From: Thiocapsa rosea
GTDB taxonomy: Bacteria; Pseudomonadota; Gammaproteobacteria; Chromatiales; Chromatiaceae
DNA length: 64,000 bases
Assembly: GCF_003634315.1 (NCBI RefSeq)
Contig: NZ_RBXL01000001.1
Coordinates: 1,162,501-1,226,500 of the forward strand
Reading direction: 5' to 3'
The notes beneath the pieces are model-generated. The model was not told the origin of the DNA, did no database searches, and saw nothing but the letters and a program-made list of their open reading frames with translations. The position numbers were made by a program, and so were the translations under genes. Below, in pieces: positions 30,782 to 39,213 of the stretch. Numbering within the stretch: position 1 is the stretch's first letter; every line of letters begins with the position of its first letter.

Positions 30782-31185
30782 GCGTCGGCATCCTGATGAT
30801 GACCCATCAGCCATGCGGCGCGGATCTGCTGCGGGTCACGACGGCGATTCTCGGCGAATGCCCGCCGGGGGTGGAGGCGATGGAGGTCGTCAACGATGTG
30901 CCCTGCGAGGTCGTGACGGCGGAAGCCGCCGAACGCTTGGAGCGGCTGGACACGGGCGAGGGCGTGCTGATCCTGACCGACCTCTACGGCTCGACACCGG
31001 CCAATGTCGCGGTATCGCTGCTCGCGATCCATGAGCAGGCGCGAGTCATTGCAGGACTGAACCTACCCATGTTGTTGCGCGCCCTGACCTATGCCTCGCT
31101 CGACCTGGATGACGTGGCCGAGAAGGCCTTGCAGGGCGGACGCGACGGCGTCTTGCTCTGCTCGCGACGAGACGACCGCGCATGA
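30778..31185 (+). CDS. PTS mannose-type EIIA domain protein
   Basis: EIIA of the mannose family (135 residues), starting with TTG at 30778 inside the rapZ stop (TTGA overlap). This start gives (M)SVGILMMTHQPCGADLL, aligning with the family N-terminus, where the histidine of MTHQPCG is the phosphorylation site. The block VLILTDLYGSTPANVA is conserved. No IIB/IIC/IID permease is nearby, so it is likely a regulatory phosphate acceptor from HPr (inference). Confidence 0.92.
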   Translation: MSVGILMMTHQPCGADLLRVTTAILGECPPGVEAMEVVNDVPCEVVTAEAAERLERLDTGEGVLILTDLYGSTPANVAVSLLAIHEQARVIAGLNLPMLLRALTYASLDLDDVAEKALQGGRDGVLLCSRRDDRA

Positions 31186-31451
31186 TTCGCAAAGAGATCG
31201 AGATCCTCAACAAGCTGGGTCTGCATGCCCGTGCGGCCGCCAAGCTCGTGCAATGCGCCGGGCGGTTCGCCAGCCATGTCGAGATCGCGCGGCGCGGCCA
31301 AAGCGTCAACGGCAAGAGCATTATGGGCGTGATGATGCTGGCCGCGAGTCAGGGCACCCGGATCACGGTCGAGGCGGCCGGCGAGGACGAGGATGCCGCC
31401 ATGGCCGCGATCGAGGCACTGATCGGCGACCGTTTCGGAGAGTCGGAATGA
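31182..31451 (+). CDS. ptsH: phosphocarrier protein HPr
   Basis: HPr (89 residues) carries phosphate from EI to EIIA proteins. The catalytic His15 lies in LGLHARAAAK and the regulatory Ser46 in NGKSIMGVMML, the HprK target. Its start overlaps the EIIA stop and its stop overlaps the ptsI start, so all three are translationally coupled. Confidence 0.97.
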   Translation: MIRKEIEILNKLGLHARAAAKLVQCAGRFASHVEIARRGQSVNGKSIMGVMMLAASQGTRITVEAAGEDEDAAMAAIEALIGDRFGESE

Positions 31452-33190
31452 CCACCGCCTTTCAGGGGATCGGCATCTCCACCAGTCGCTCGCTCGCGCT
31501 CGGACCCGCCTTCGTGGACGGGCGCGGCGGCCATACCGTCTCGCAATCCGCCATCGCGGCCGACCAGGTCGCCGCCGAGATCGAGCGGCTCGACGTGGCC
31601 GTCGCCGCCGCGCGTGGGGCCCTCAAAGCGGTGCGCAACCAGATCCCGCATCACACGCCGCTGAACATCGCAGAGTTCATCGACACGCACCTGCTGATGC
31701 TCGAGGACGCCGCCTTGGTCGAGGAGGTGCGTCGCATCGTTACCGAGCAGCTTTGCAATGCCGAGTGGGCGCTGCAACGGCAGCGCGACACCCTGGTGCG
31801 GATCTTCGACGAGATGGACGACCCCTATCTGCGCACCCGCCGCGACGACGTCGAGCATGTCGTCCAGCAGATTCAAGCCTTCCTGCAGGGCGCGGTCGAG
31901 CAAAACGAGCCATCCACCCGGGATCTGGAGGGCCGGGTCGTGGTGGCGCGCGACCTTGCGCCCGCGGAAGCGATCCTCCTGCGCCATCGCGGTGCGGTCG
32001 CATTCGTGACCGAATTCGGCGGGCCCATGTCCCACACCGCCATCCTGGCGCGTAGCCTCGGCGTACCCGCCGTGATGGGCATCCACAACATCACACGCTA
32101 TCTGCGCCAGGGCGAGCTCATCCTGGTCGACGGCGAGACCGGCACCGTGCTGGCCGATGCCGACCCCCTGACACTGGACTTTTTCCGCGACCGCCTACGC
32201 GCCGCGGAGGCCCGTCAGTTACGTTTGCGCGGCCTGGTCGGCCGAGCTTCGGTCACACGCGACGGGGTCGAGATCGGCCTCCTTGCGAATCTCGAGCTCC
32301 CCGAGGACGTGGAGCTTGCGAAGGCCAACGGGGCCAGCGGGGTCGGACTTTATCGCACCGAGTTCCTCTACATGAATCGCCGGGATCTCCCCGACGAGGA
32401 GGAGCATCTGGCGAGCTACGCGGCGATCGTCGCCGGGCTCGGCGGGATCCCCGTGACCATCCGCACGCTGGATCTGGGCGTCGACAAACGCGTCGATACC
32501 CTGCTCGAGCCGGGTCCCGGGGTCTCGAACCCGGCGCTGGGACTGCGCGCGATCCGACTCTGCCTCAAGGAGCCCGATCTCTTCCGGCCGCAGCTGCGCG
32601 CGATCCTGCGCGCCTCCGCGATCGGCCCGATCCGGCTGATGCTGCCGCTCGTCTCCAACGTCCACGAGGTCGATACGGTTCTCGCGCTGATCCGGCAGAT
32701 CAAGGGCCAACTCGACCGCGACGGTCTCGACTATGACCCGCAACTCCCGATCGGCGCCATGATCGAGGTCCCAGCGGCCGCACTTGCCGCACGCGCGCTC
32801 GCGCGGCGCCTGGATTTTCTGTCGATCGGAACCAACGACCTCATCCAGTACACGCTCGCGATCGACCGCCTCGACGACGGCGTCAACTATCTCTTCGACC
32901 CCACACACCCGGCCATCCTGCGCCTCATCCGCATGACCATCGAGGCCGCACGCGAGCTGAACCGACCGGTCAGCATGTGCGGCGAGATGGCGGGCGATCC
33001 GCGCTTCACCCGCCTGCTGCTCGGAATCGGGCTGCGCGAATTCAGCATGCAGCCGGGCGCCATCCTCGACGTTAAAGAGGTCCTGCTTCAGGCCGACACG
33101 CTCGACCTGATGCGCCGCACCGAAGCACTCTTCGCCCGTCTCGACGATACGGATCCGGGTGCGCTGATCGACGAGCTCAACGCGGCTTAA
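31448..33190 (+). CDS. ptsI: phosphoenolpyruvate-protein phosphotransferase (enzyme I)
   Basis: Enzyme I (580 residues) autophosphorylates with PEP and phosphorylates HPr. The active-site His196 is in EFGGPMSHTAILARS. The PEP-binding C-terminal barrel has VGLYRTEFLYMNR, IPIGAMIEVPAAAL-type and SMCGEMAGD blocks (catalytic Cys in MCGE). No GAF domain is present, so it is PtsI rather than PtsP. The TAA stop is the left end of repeat copy 8. Confidence 0.97.
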   Translation: MTTAFQGIGISTSRSLALGPAFVDGRGGHTVSQSAIAADQVAAEIERLDVAVAAARGALKAVRNQIPHHTPLNIAEFIDTHLLMLEDAALVEEVRRIVTEQLCNAEWALQRQRDTLVRIFDEMDDPYLRTRRDDVEHVVQQIQAFLQGAVEQNEPSTRDLEGRVVVARDLAPAEAILLRHRGAVAFVTEFGGPMSHTAILARSLGVPAVMGIHNITRYLRQGELILVDGETGTVLADADPLTLDFFRDRLRAAEARQLRLRGLVGRASVTRDGVEIGLLANLELPEDVELAKANGASGVGLYRTEFLYMNRRDLPDEEEHLASYAAIVAGLGGIPVTIRTLDLGVDKRVDTLLEPGPGVSNPALGLRAIRLCLKEPDLFRPQLRAILRASAIGPIRLMLPLVSNVHEVDTVLALIRQIKGQLDRDGLDYDPQLPIGAMIEVPAAALAARALARRLDFLSIGTNDLIQYTLAIDRLDDGVNYLFDPTHPAILRLIRMTIEAARELNRPVSMCGEMAGDPRFTRLLLGIGLREFSMQPGAILDVKEVLLQADTLDLMRRTEALFARLDDTDPGALIDELNAA

Positions 33191-33274
33191 ACCGCGTCCG
33201 GCGTTCTCAATCGGTGTCGGCCTGAAAACGGCACCCTCGACGACACCAAATGCCTTATCCCTGACGCGGTTTAA
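33187..33274. repeat. 85-bp TIR element copy 8 (single)
   Basis: TTAAACCGCGTCC...CTGACGCGGTTTAA. The interior resembles copy 1A (CACCAAATGCCTTATCCCTGACGC). It begins inside the stop codon of ptsI. Confidence 0.87.
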
Positions 33275-33330
33275 GGAAAGGAAAATCCAAGAGACGATGC
33301 AGAATCGAGGCGAACACCTTGATTCACTTG

Positions 33331-33555
33331 TAGGATGGGCAGAGCGTCAGCGAAACCCATCCTCCAAACCGCCGCGCTTCCGGGTTTCACTCCGATGCCC
33401 TTGGCGCGTGGAGGATGGGTTTCGCTGTGCTCGGTCGGTGCCGGGAGCGAGGCGTTGGCGCGTGGAGGATGGGTTTCGCTGTGCTCGGTCGGTGCCGGGA
33501 GCGAGGCGTTGGCGCGTGGAGGATGGGTTTCGCTGTGCTCTACCCATCCTACGGC
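33331..33555. repeat. 54-bp tandem repeat with terminal inverted motif
   Basis: A 54-bp unit (TTGGCGCGTGGAGGATGGGT...GAGCGAGGCG) starts at 33401, 33455 and 33509; the first two copies look identical and the third is cut at GTGCTC. The block is bounded by GTAGGATGGGCAGAGCGTC (33331) and CTCTACCCATCCTAC (33538-33552), an inverted pair. It occupies most of the 481-bp ptsI-phosphohexomutase gap. The open frames across it are a by-product of the 54-bp periodicity. Confidence 0.9.
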
Positions 33556-33588
33556 TATCGGCTGTTTTTGAATCCTGTCCAAAATTCC

Positions 33589-33675
33589 TTAAACCGCGTC
33601 GCGCCGACGGTTGTTGGCCGCTGCGAGGCTGCGCCGACACGCCAACGATTCCAGGTCGTGCCGAACGCGGTTTAA
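33589..33675. repeat. 85-bp TIR element copy 9 (single)
   Basis: TTAAACCGCGTC...CGAACGCGGTTTAA with imperfect inner termini. It contributes the TAA stop of the phosphohexomutase gene on the minus strand. Confidence 0.82.
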
Positions 33676-35159
33676 GCACGCCAGCGGGAGAGGATCTCCA
33701 TGCAGATCCGATTCATCTCCTCCGCGCGCTCTGAGCTATCGGCCTCGGTATAGGCGCGCAGCTCGGGCGCATTGCCCGAAGGGCGCAGGTGCGCGATCTC
33801 GCCGTTGACGAAGGTGATCCTCAGACCGTCGGTGCCATCCAGATCGGCGACCGGACCGAATGCAGCGCCGAAAACGGCCTGTGCGGCCGCCTTGTCTCGG
33901 GCAGGGTCGCCGCGGTGGATCTCGGCAAGACGCGCCCGTGCGATCTCGGTCGGGAAATCCTTCAGACGATCGCTCCACGTGAAGCGACGCGGGAGATCGG
34001 CGGAGAGGGCCGACACGGGTTTCCCCTGCTCCACGGATGCACGCAGGATGGCGATCGCGACCAAAACAGCATCCCGTGTCGGCAAGGCCGGCAGGATGCG
34101 ACCGTCCTGCTCGATGTCGGTCGCGAGTAGAAAGCCGCCGTTCGCCTCGTAGCCGACCACCCGGTCCATGCCGCGGTCGACGAGATTCTGCATCCCTTCG
34201 ATGACGAAGGGCGATCCGATCCGGGTGCGCAGCACCGTTTCGAAGCAGCCGGATCGCTCGACCGCCGTGTTGCTGCTCACGGGTGTCACCACCCCGCGGG
34301 CGCCGAGTTGGCGCGCACACAGGATCCCGGCGATGTCACCGCGCAACCATTCTCCCGTCTCGTCTCCGACCAGCGGACGGTCGCCGTCCCCGTCGGCGGA
34401 AACCAGGGCATCGAAACGCCCCGTCGCGGCCCAGTCGCGCGCAAGAGAAACCTCTTCGGGACGAATCGCCTCGGTATCGACAGGGACAAAGACCTCCGAG
34501 AACCCCAGCCGCGTCACGCGTGCGCCGAGCCCCTCCAGCACATCGACATAAGCGCCCCGAGCAACGCTGGAGTGCTCGTAGACGCCGACGTGCAGGCCGC
34601 TCAGACAGCCCGACGGGAAGAAATCCAGGTAGCGATCGAGGTAGTCTCGATAGGCGAGCGGATCCTCCTCGGGAAGCGCATCGGACTGGTCTTCGACGAA
34701 GGCGCCGGCCGTGTCGAACAGCGTCTCGGCAACCTCGAGCGGTTGTCCGCGGATGCCCTCCTCGTCGCGCTTGAGGATCTCGCCTGTCGGCAGATTAAAC
34801 TTGATGCCGTTGCGATCGTCCGGGATGTGGCTGCCGGTCACCATCAGGCTTGGAGCACCGCGCGCCAACCCCCAGGCGGCAACAGCCGGACTCGGGATAC
34901 GCCCGAGGTAGCGAGGTCGACAGCCGAGGTCCAGCGCCGCCCGGGCGCAGGCAACCAGGATCCTGCTCGTGCTGGGCCGCAGATCACCACCCAACCCGAC
35001 CTCGGCATTCGGTGCGAGCGCGCCGCTCGCGCGAAGATAGCCGAGAAAGCCAGCGGTATAGGCATAGCACACCCGATCGGTCATCGCCTGCACCAACCCG
35101 CGGGCACCGCTGGTTCCGAACGCCACGCCGCTCATGGTCATCAAATCGCCGATCTGCAT
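33672..35159 (-). CDS. phosphomannomutase/phosphoglucomutase family protein
   Basis: Alpha-D-phosphohexomutase of 495 residues, probably interconverting hexose 1- and 6-phosphates for polysaccharide or LPS precursors. The phospho-serine loop is TGSHIPDDRNGIK, and the Mg-binding loop SADGDGDRPL and the phosphate-binding block RPSGNAPELRAYTE are present. It begins GVAFGTSGARGLV as the family does. AGGAG precedes the ATG at 35159. The TAA stop comes from repeat copy 9. Substrate preference cannot be told from sequence. Confidence 0.92.
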   Translation of the reverse strand: MQIGDLMTMSGVAFGTSGARGLVQAMTDRVCYAYTAGFLGYLRASGALAPNAEVGLGGDLRPSTSRILVACARAALDLGCRPRYLGRIPSPAVAAWGLARGAPSLMVTGSHIPDDRNGIKFNLPTGEILKRDEEGIRGQPLEVAETLFDTAGAFVEDQSDALPEEDPLAYRDYLDRYLDFFPSGCLSGLHVGVYEHSSVARGAYVDVLEGLGARVTRLGFSEVFVPVDTEAIRPEEVSLARDWAATGRFDALVSADGDGDRPLVGDETGEWLRGDIAGILCARQLGARGVVTPVSSNTAVERSGCFETVLRTRIGSPFVIEGMQNLVDRGMDRVVGYEANGGFLLATDIEQDGRILPALPTRDAVLVAIAILRASVEQGKPVSALSADLPRRFTWSDRLKDFPTEIARARLAEIHRGDPARDKAAAQAVFGAAFGPVADLDGTDGLRITFVNGEIAHLRPSGNAPELRAYTEADSSERAEEMNRICMEILSRWRA

Positions 35160-35539
35160 ACAGACTCCTCGTGTCGATTTCGGGGTATCGAAACCCTCAC
35201 GGCCTATCCTATCCCGGAAGCGCTTCCGTGGCTCGCATCGGCGCCATTCGTCGGGGAACGGGGGATGCGCTCCCCGGTCAACCCACCCGGGGGGGTGTCC
35301 CTCGGGGTCACGGATCGGTTAAGCTCGGGCACACCGTCGGCCCCGCGTCTCGGGCATCGAGCCGCCCTACGAGAACAATTCGGCGATGATTCCCGGCGGA
35401 CACGGCGACTGCGCGGTTGCAGCATCAAGGATCGAGACTTGGTCACGCCCGGCAACGCATGCCCGGTCACGCTGACCCGAGTCAAAGGCGATGGATCCGC
35501 CGACCTTCACAGACGACTACCACTTAGAGGACTACTTCC
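35160..35539. other. 380-bp divergent intergenic region
   Basis: Lies between the divergent phosphohexomutase and the secreted Met/Pro-rich protein and must hold both promoters. No TIR element, array or convincing open frame was found; a 93-codon minus-strand frame here lacks a ribosome-binding site and any protein-like composition. Confidence 0.6.
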
Positions 35540-36349
35540 ATGCCCGACACGTCTCGCATGATCCCTCTTGTCTCGGCGGCGACGCTGGCACTCGTCATCG
35601 GCCAAAGTGCGTTCGCCGATCCGCAGGCGACCGACACCAGCCAGGCCCCGGCTGAACCGACGAACGAGCCGGCTCCGGCTCCGGACGCTGCACCGGCCAG
35701 CGCACCGGCACCCGGCGAAGCAGCCCGAGCCGCGGCCGAGGAACGTCGCGCCGCCATCATGGCGGAACGCGAGCAACGCTACGAAGAGCTGCGCGCGCGA
35801 GCCGCGGAGATCGGCCTGGCGCTTCCCGAAACACCGCCATGGGAGTCGGCCGAGCGGCCGCCGATGCCCGAGCCGCCGGCCATGCCCGAGCGTCGCGGCA
35901 TGTCGCCCGAGGACATGGAGGCGATGCGCGAGCAACGACGGGCGATGCGTGAACAGATGCGTTCCATGACCCCCGAGGAACGCCGCGCCATGCGCGACGC
36001 CCATTGGCAGCAAATGCGCGCCGACGCGGAGGAACGCGGAATCGAGATGCCCGAGACCCCGCCCTGGGCCGAGGCCGAGCAACGCCGCAAAGAGATGGAG
36101 GAGCAATTCGAGGCCTATCGCAAGACCGTCGAGGCGATGAGCGAGGAACAGATCGAGGCGGCCCGCGCCCTGTTCGGAAGCCCACCCCCGATGCCCGAGA
36201 TGCCGCGCATGCCGCCACACGGCGGCTATGAGCCTCGGGGCTACGGATACGGTTACGGCCCACAGGGCGGCTATCCGGGCGGCATGGGCCATCCGCCCAT
36301 GATGCCCGGTTACGACCAGGGTCCGCCTCCGCAGGGCATGGGTCAGTGA
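35540..36349 (+). CDS. secreted Met/Glu/Arg/Pro-rich protein with Gly-Tyr tail
   Basis: 269-residue protein of unknown function. The signal peptide is MIPLVSAATLALVIGQSAFA. Pro/Ala-rich residues about 30-60 come next, then a charged helical middle dense in Met, Glu and Arg, with the phrase ALPETPPWESAE repeated as EMPETPPWAEAE. The tail is Gly/Tyr/Pro/Met-rich (GGYEPRGYGYGYGPQGGYPG). Gly/Tyr-rich secreted tails recall envelope proteins of purple sulfur bacteria sulfur globules, but this protein is longer and that link is speculative. AGAGGAC precedes the ATG. Confidence 0.78.
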   Translation: MPDTSRMIPLVSAATLALVIGQSAFADPQATDTSQAPAEPTNEPAPAPDAAPASAPAPGEAARAAAEERRAAIMAEREQRYEELRARAAEIGLALPETPPWESAERPPMPEPPAMPERRGMSPEDMEAMREQRRAMREQMRSMTPEERRAMRDAHWQQMRADAEERGIEMPETPPWAEAEQRRKEMEEQFEAYRKTVEAMSEEQIEAARALFGSPPPMPEMPRMPPHGGYEPRGYGYGYGPQGGYPGGMGHPPMMPGYDQGPPPQGMGQ

Positions 36350-36425
36350 TCGAGGGACGCTGAAGCGGACCGAGGGTGCCGGCTCGATTTGACCGGCGCC
36401 CTCGCCCCCCCCGGACAGACTGCAA

Positions 36426-37061
36426 TCAGTCGAGATCCGGCAGCCCGGCGGGTGACGTCGCGCTGCCCACCTCCAGCCAGCCATCGAGCAACCGCTGGAC
36501 GGACTCCACACCTTGTCGCTTCAGGGCCGAGAACAGCATCACCTCGACCTTCCCCACCATAGCCGAAACGGCCTGCTCGACCGCATGCTGCGTTGCGCGG
36601 GCCGCCCCGGTCTTGAGCTTGTCCGCCTTGGTGAGCAACACGAGCATCGGCAGATCGGCTCGCCCGCCCCACTCAAGCATCTGGCGGTCGAATTCGGCCA
36701 GCGGATGACGGATGTCCATGACGACGACGAGACCGCCGAGTGAGCGGCGCTGCTCAAGATAGGCCGCCATATGCTGCTGCCAATCATGCTTGATCGCATC
36801 CGGAACCTTTGCGTATCCGTAACCGGGGAGATCGACCAGGCGACGTGCCTCGTCCAGCTCGAAAAAGATGAGCTGCTGCGTCCGTCCGGGTGTCTTGCTC
36901 GTGCGCGCGAGCGCGTTTTGATGGCAAAGTGCATTGATCGCACTTGACTTGCCGGCATTCGACCGCCCCGCGAAGGCAACCTCGCGACCCTCGTCAGGGG
37001 GACATTGATCGACCCGTGCGGCGGCCGTCAGGAAGTGGGCGCGTTGGTAGAATGGATTCAT
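36426..37061 (-). CDS. engB: ribosome biogenesis GTPase EngB/YihA
   Basis: Essential GTPase (211 residues) for 50S assembly. G1 is [13 protein letters not shown]3 DLPGYGYAK, and G4 TKADK. The start is placed at [14 protein letters not shown], the conserved N-terminus; the 12 codons before it ([11 protein letters not shown]) are encoded by a fragment of the TIR element. The 3' end faces the secreted protein gene, with a GAGGGTGCCGG/CCGGCGCCCTC stem between them. Confidence 0.94.
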   Translation of the reverse strand: MNPFYQRAHFLTAAARVDQCPPDEGREVAFAGRSNAGKSSAINALCHQNALARTSKTPGRTQQLIFFELDEARRLVDLPGYGYAKVPDAIKHDWQQHMAAYLEQRRSLGGLVVVMDIRHPLAEFDRQMLEWGGRADLPMLVLLTKADKLKTGAARATQHAVEQAVSAMVGKVEVMLFSALKRQGVESVQRLLDGWLEVGSATSPAGLPDLD

Positions 37062-37066
37062 CGTCA

Positions 37067-37087
37067 GCGGGGACCGGACGCGGTTTA
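37067..37087. repeat. half copy of the TIR element (copy 10)
   Basis: Only the right end (GCGGGGACCGGACGCGGTTTA) is present; no left terminus was found. It still supplies the TAA stop of the hemerythrin gene. Confidence 0.7.
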
Positions 37088-37570
37088 GCTCCAGCATTTA
37101 GAGCCGCAAAAGTGCAGGTGATCCCAGATGCGGGTCGACCAGGACGGCGTTTGGTGTCGCGACAGGGCGCCGGCGGCGAGAAAGAACCGACTGTAATCCT
37201 GATCGCTGTGCAGGATGTGATCGAGCAGCCAATGCTTGAGGTGCCGCATCAGTCCATCGTCGATCGGCGCCTGCTCCAGATCCAGTCTGCGCTGCAGATC
37301 CAGCATGCTGCGGATCAGACCTTCGTGCTGCCCCTTGTGGCGCTCGTAATCCGGATAGCCGAAGATGCGCATCAGGCTCTCCTCGACGGCGAAATGGATC
37401 TTGGTGTACTCGGCGAGCCTGCCGAGAACCTCGAGCTGCCGCTCGCGTTCGATACCCGCGACAACCGCATCCTGCAGCTCGTTGATCAGGTCGATCAGGG
37501 CTTGATGCTGTGCGTCGATCTCGTCGATGCCGACGCTGAGCGCGGCTGACCACTCCACGAATTGAGTCAT
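37085..37570 (-). CDS. bacteriohemerythrin
   Basis: Di-iron oxygen-binding protein (161 residues from the second Met). Ligand motifs are [26 protein letters not shown] and [14 protein letters not shown], in the order of the hemerythrin four-helix bundle. Such proteins sense or store O2, or deliver it, in microaerobic bacteria. The start at 37570 overlaps the moaC stop (ATGA) and has GGAA upstream; an ATG 4 codons earlier lacks one. The C-terminus ([11 protein letters not shown]) ends at the repeat's TAA. Confidence 0.92.
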   Translation of the reverse strand: MTQFVEWSAALSVGIDEIDAQHQALIDLINELQDAVVAGIERERQLEVLGRLAEYTKIHFAVEESLMRIFGYPDYERHKGQHEGLIRSMLDLQRRLDLEQAPIDDGLMRHLKHWLLDHILHSDQDYSRFFLAAGALSRHQTPSWSTRIWDHLHFCGSKCWS

Positions 37571-38157
37571 TGCTTTTTCCATGACGCGACCGGCTCGTCC
37601 GAACCAGCTTGGCCGGGATTGCCTGCCAGGGGATTGCCTGCCGGGGAATCGACGGCATCCGGATCGCCGTTAACGGCAGGCGCGACGCCGCGAACCCAGC
37701 GCCCGGATTGGCCTCCCTCCTTCTCGAGCAGGCGTACACCCTCGATACTCATGCCCCGATCCACCGCCTTGCACATGTCGTAGATGGTCAAAAGACTGAT
37801 CTGCACCGCGCAGAGCGCCTCCATCTCGACCCCGGTGGGGCCACTGGTCTCGACCGTGACCGAACAGTAGACCCGAGAGGACTCGGCACGCGGCTCCAGC
37901 TCGACGGCGACTCGGGTCAGGCTCAGGGGATGACACAAGGGCACCAGATCCGCGGTGCGCTTGGCGCCCATAATCCCTGCGATCCGGGCGATCCCGAGCA
38001 CATCGCCCTTGCGATGCTCGCCGCCGAGGATCATCGCAAGCGTGGGAGGCTCCATCCGGATGCTGCCCTCTGCGACGGCCCGGCGTTTGGTGACGGCCTT
38101 GTCCCCCACATCCACCATATGGGCCGCACCCTTCTCGTCGAAATGTGTGAACGGCAT
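37567..38157 (-). CDS. moaC: cyclic pyranopterin monophosphate synthase MoaC
   Basis: Converts the MoaA product to cyclic pyranopterin monophosphate in molybdenum cofactor synthesis. The 196-residue protein has the MoaC core: [31 protein letters not shown] (catalytic region), and [26 protein letters not shown]. Family members are about 160 residues; here a 45-residue Gly/Pro/Asp tail follows [13 protein letters not shown]. The ATG at 38157 is at the first conserved residues. It is translationally coupled to the hemerythrin gene. Confidence 0.94.
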   Translation of the reverse strand: MPFTHFDEKGAAHMVDVGDKAVTKRRAVAEGSIRMEPPTLAMILGGEHRKGDVLGIARIAGIMGAKRTADLVPLCHPLSLTRVAVELEPRAESSRVYCSVTVETSGPTGVEMEALCAVQISLLTIYDMCKAVDRGMSIEGVRLLEKEGGQSGRWVRGVAPAVNGDPDAVDSPAGNPLAGNPGQAGSDEPVASWKKQ

Positions 38158-38294
38158 TGGCGATCCGCGCAGTGGAGGGTCCAAGACGTCGGCGAGGGGC
38201 ATCGACACGGCGAGACCATAAGGATTTCGGCGAAGGAGCCGACCGAGACGCCATGTCGAGCGCTCGCCCCGAGAGAGGGCGAGCCACGGGCGCA

Positions 38295-38843
38295 TCAGAA
38301 CGCCGGCTTCTCCGGTGCCTCTTCGAACATTCTCACGCTGGCCATGATCTCCTCGCGTGCCTCTTCACGGCCGCCCCAGCCCATGACGCGGACCCACTTA
38401 CCTTCATCCAAATCTTTATAATGCTCAAAGAAATGTGAGATTTGATCGAGCAGATGGGCAGGCATGTCGCGGAAGCTCTCGATCTCGCGGTAGCCCTTGA
38501 AGAGCTTGTCGATCGGTAGCGCCAGGATCTTGGCATCATCCCCGGATTCGTCGGTCATCTTGAGCACGCCGATCGGGCGGCACTTGATCACGGATCCCGA
38601 GATCAGCGGGTAGGGCGTGACCACGATCACGTCGACCGGGTCGCCGTCGGCGGACAGCGTGTTCGGCACATATCCGTAGTTGCAGGGGTAGTGCATCGCC
38701 GTGGACATGAAACGATCGACGAACATGGCGCCGGTCGCCTTGTCCATCTCGTACTTCACCGGCTCGGCATGCGACGGAATCTCGATGATGACATTGATTT
38801 CACTCGGGATATTATCGCCGCGTGGGACGCGCTTCGGATCCAT
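38295..38843 (-). CDS. ppa: inorganic pyrophosphatase (family I)
   Basis: Soluble Mg-dependent pyrophosphatase (182 residues) hydrolysing PPi to phosphate. The signature [10 protein letters not shown] with its metal-binding aspartates is intact, and Lys/Tyr active-site residues occur in [10 protein letters not shown] and CNYGYVPNT. It lies near a PPi-type phosphofructokinase on the same strand; the two compete for PPi, so the linkage is notable. Confidence 0.96.
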   Translation of the reverse strand: MDPKRVPRGDNIPSEINVIIEIPSHAEPVKYEMDKATGAMFVDRFMSTAMHYPCNYGYVPNTLSADGDPVDVIVVTPYPLISGSVIKCRPIGVLKMTDESGDDAKILALPIDKLFKGYREIESFRDMPAHLLDQISHFFEHYKDLDEGKWVRVMGWGGREEAREEIMASVRMFEEAPEKPAF

Positions 38844-39043
38844 GGGTCAGCCTCTGTGGTGCGGATGGGATCGCCGATACACGACCGGATCACCGATGTA
38901 CGGCGGGTCGCGTTGGCGGGGTCAGGTCGAATACGCTCGATTGTAGCCGATCCCGGGCCGGTAAATCCGAATGATCGCGCGCGGACTGAACGGCGTCGGG
39001 AGCCGCGCCCGAGATCGAGAAGGCATTCTATCGCCGAGCGAAC

Positions 39044-39198
39044 CCTGCCTCCTGCCTCCTGCCTCCTGCCTCCCGCCTCCTGCCTCCTGCCTCCTGCCTC
39101 CTGCCTGAAGCTGATAGCTGATAGCTGATAGCTGACGACGAGATGTCAAAAGCTGGAGGCTGGAGGCTGGAGGCTGGAGGCTGGCAGCTGGAGGCTAG
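39044..39198. repeat. heptamer arrays between ppa and pfp
   Basis: Successive 7-bp arrays: CTGCCTC (about 9 copies, 39044-39105), AGCTGAT (3-4 copies, 39109-39134) and GGAGGCT (about 5 copies, 39153-39195). The motifs recur near 23386 and 49241, here in the opposite orientation for the first. It fills most of the 370-bp gap. Confidence 0.92.
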
Positions 39199-39213
39199 CT
39201 CGTCCCGAGCGCC

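Noticed and set aside
33297-33734. Overlapping frames across the 54-bp tandem repeat
   Set aside because: The unit length is a multiple of three, which keeps frames open by chance; no start signals or homology.
35204-35485. 93-codon minus-strand frame in the divergent region
   Set aside because: Arg/Pro/Ser-rich, no Shine-Dalgarno, overlaps the likely promoter region.
37062-37097. 12-codon upstream extension of engB
   Set aside because: Encoded by the half TIR element; the conserved EngB N-terminus starts at 37061.
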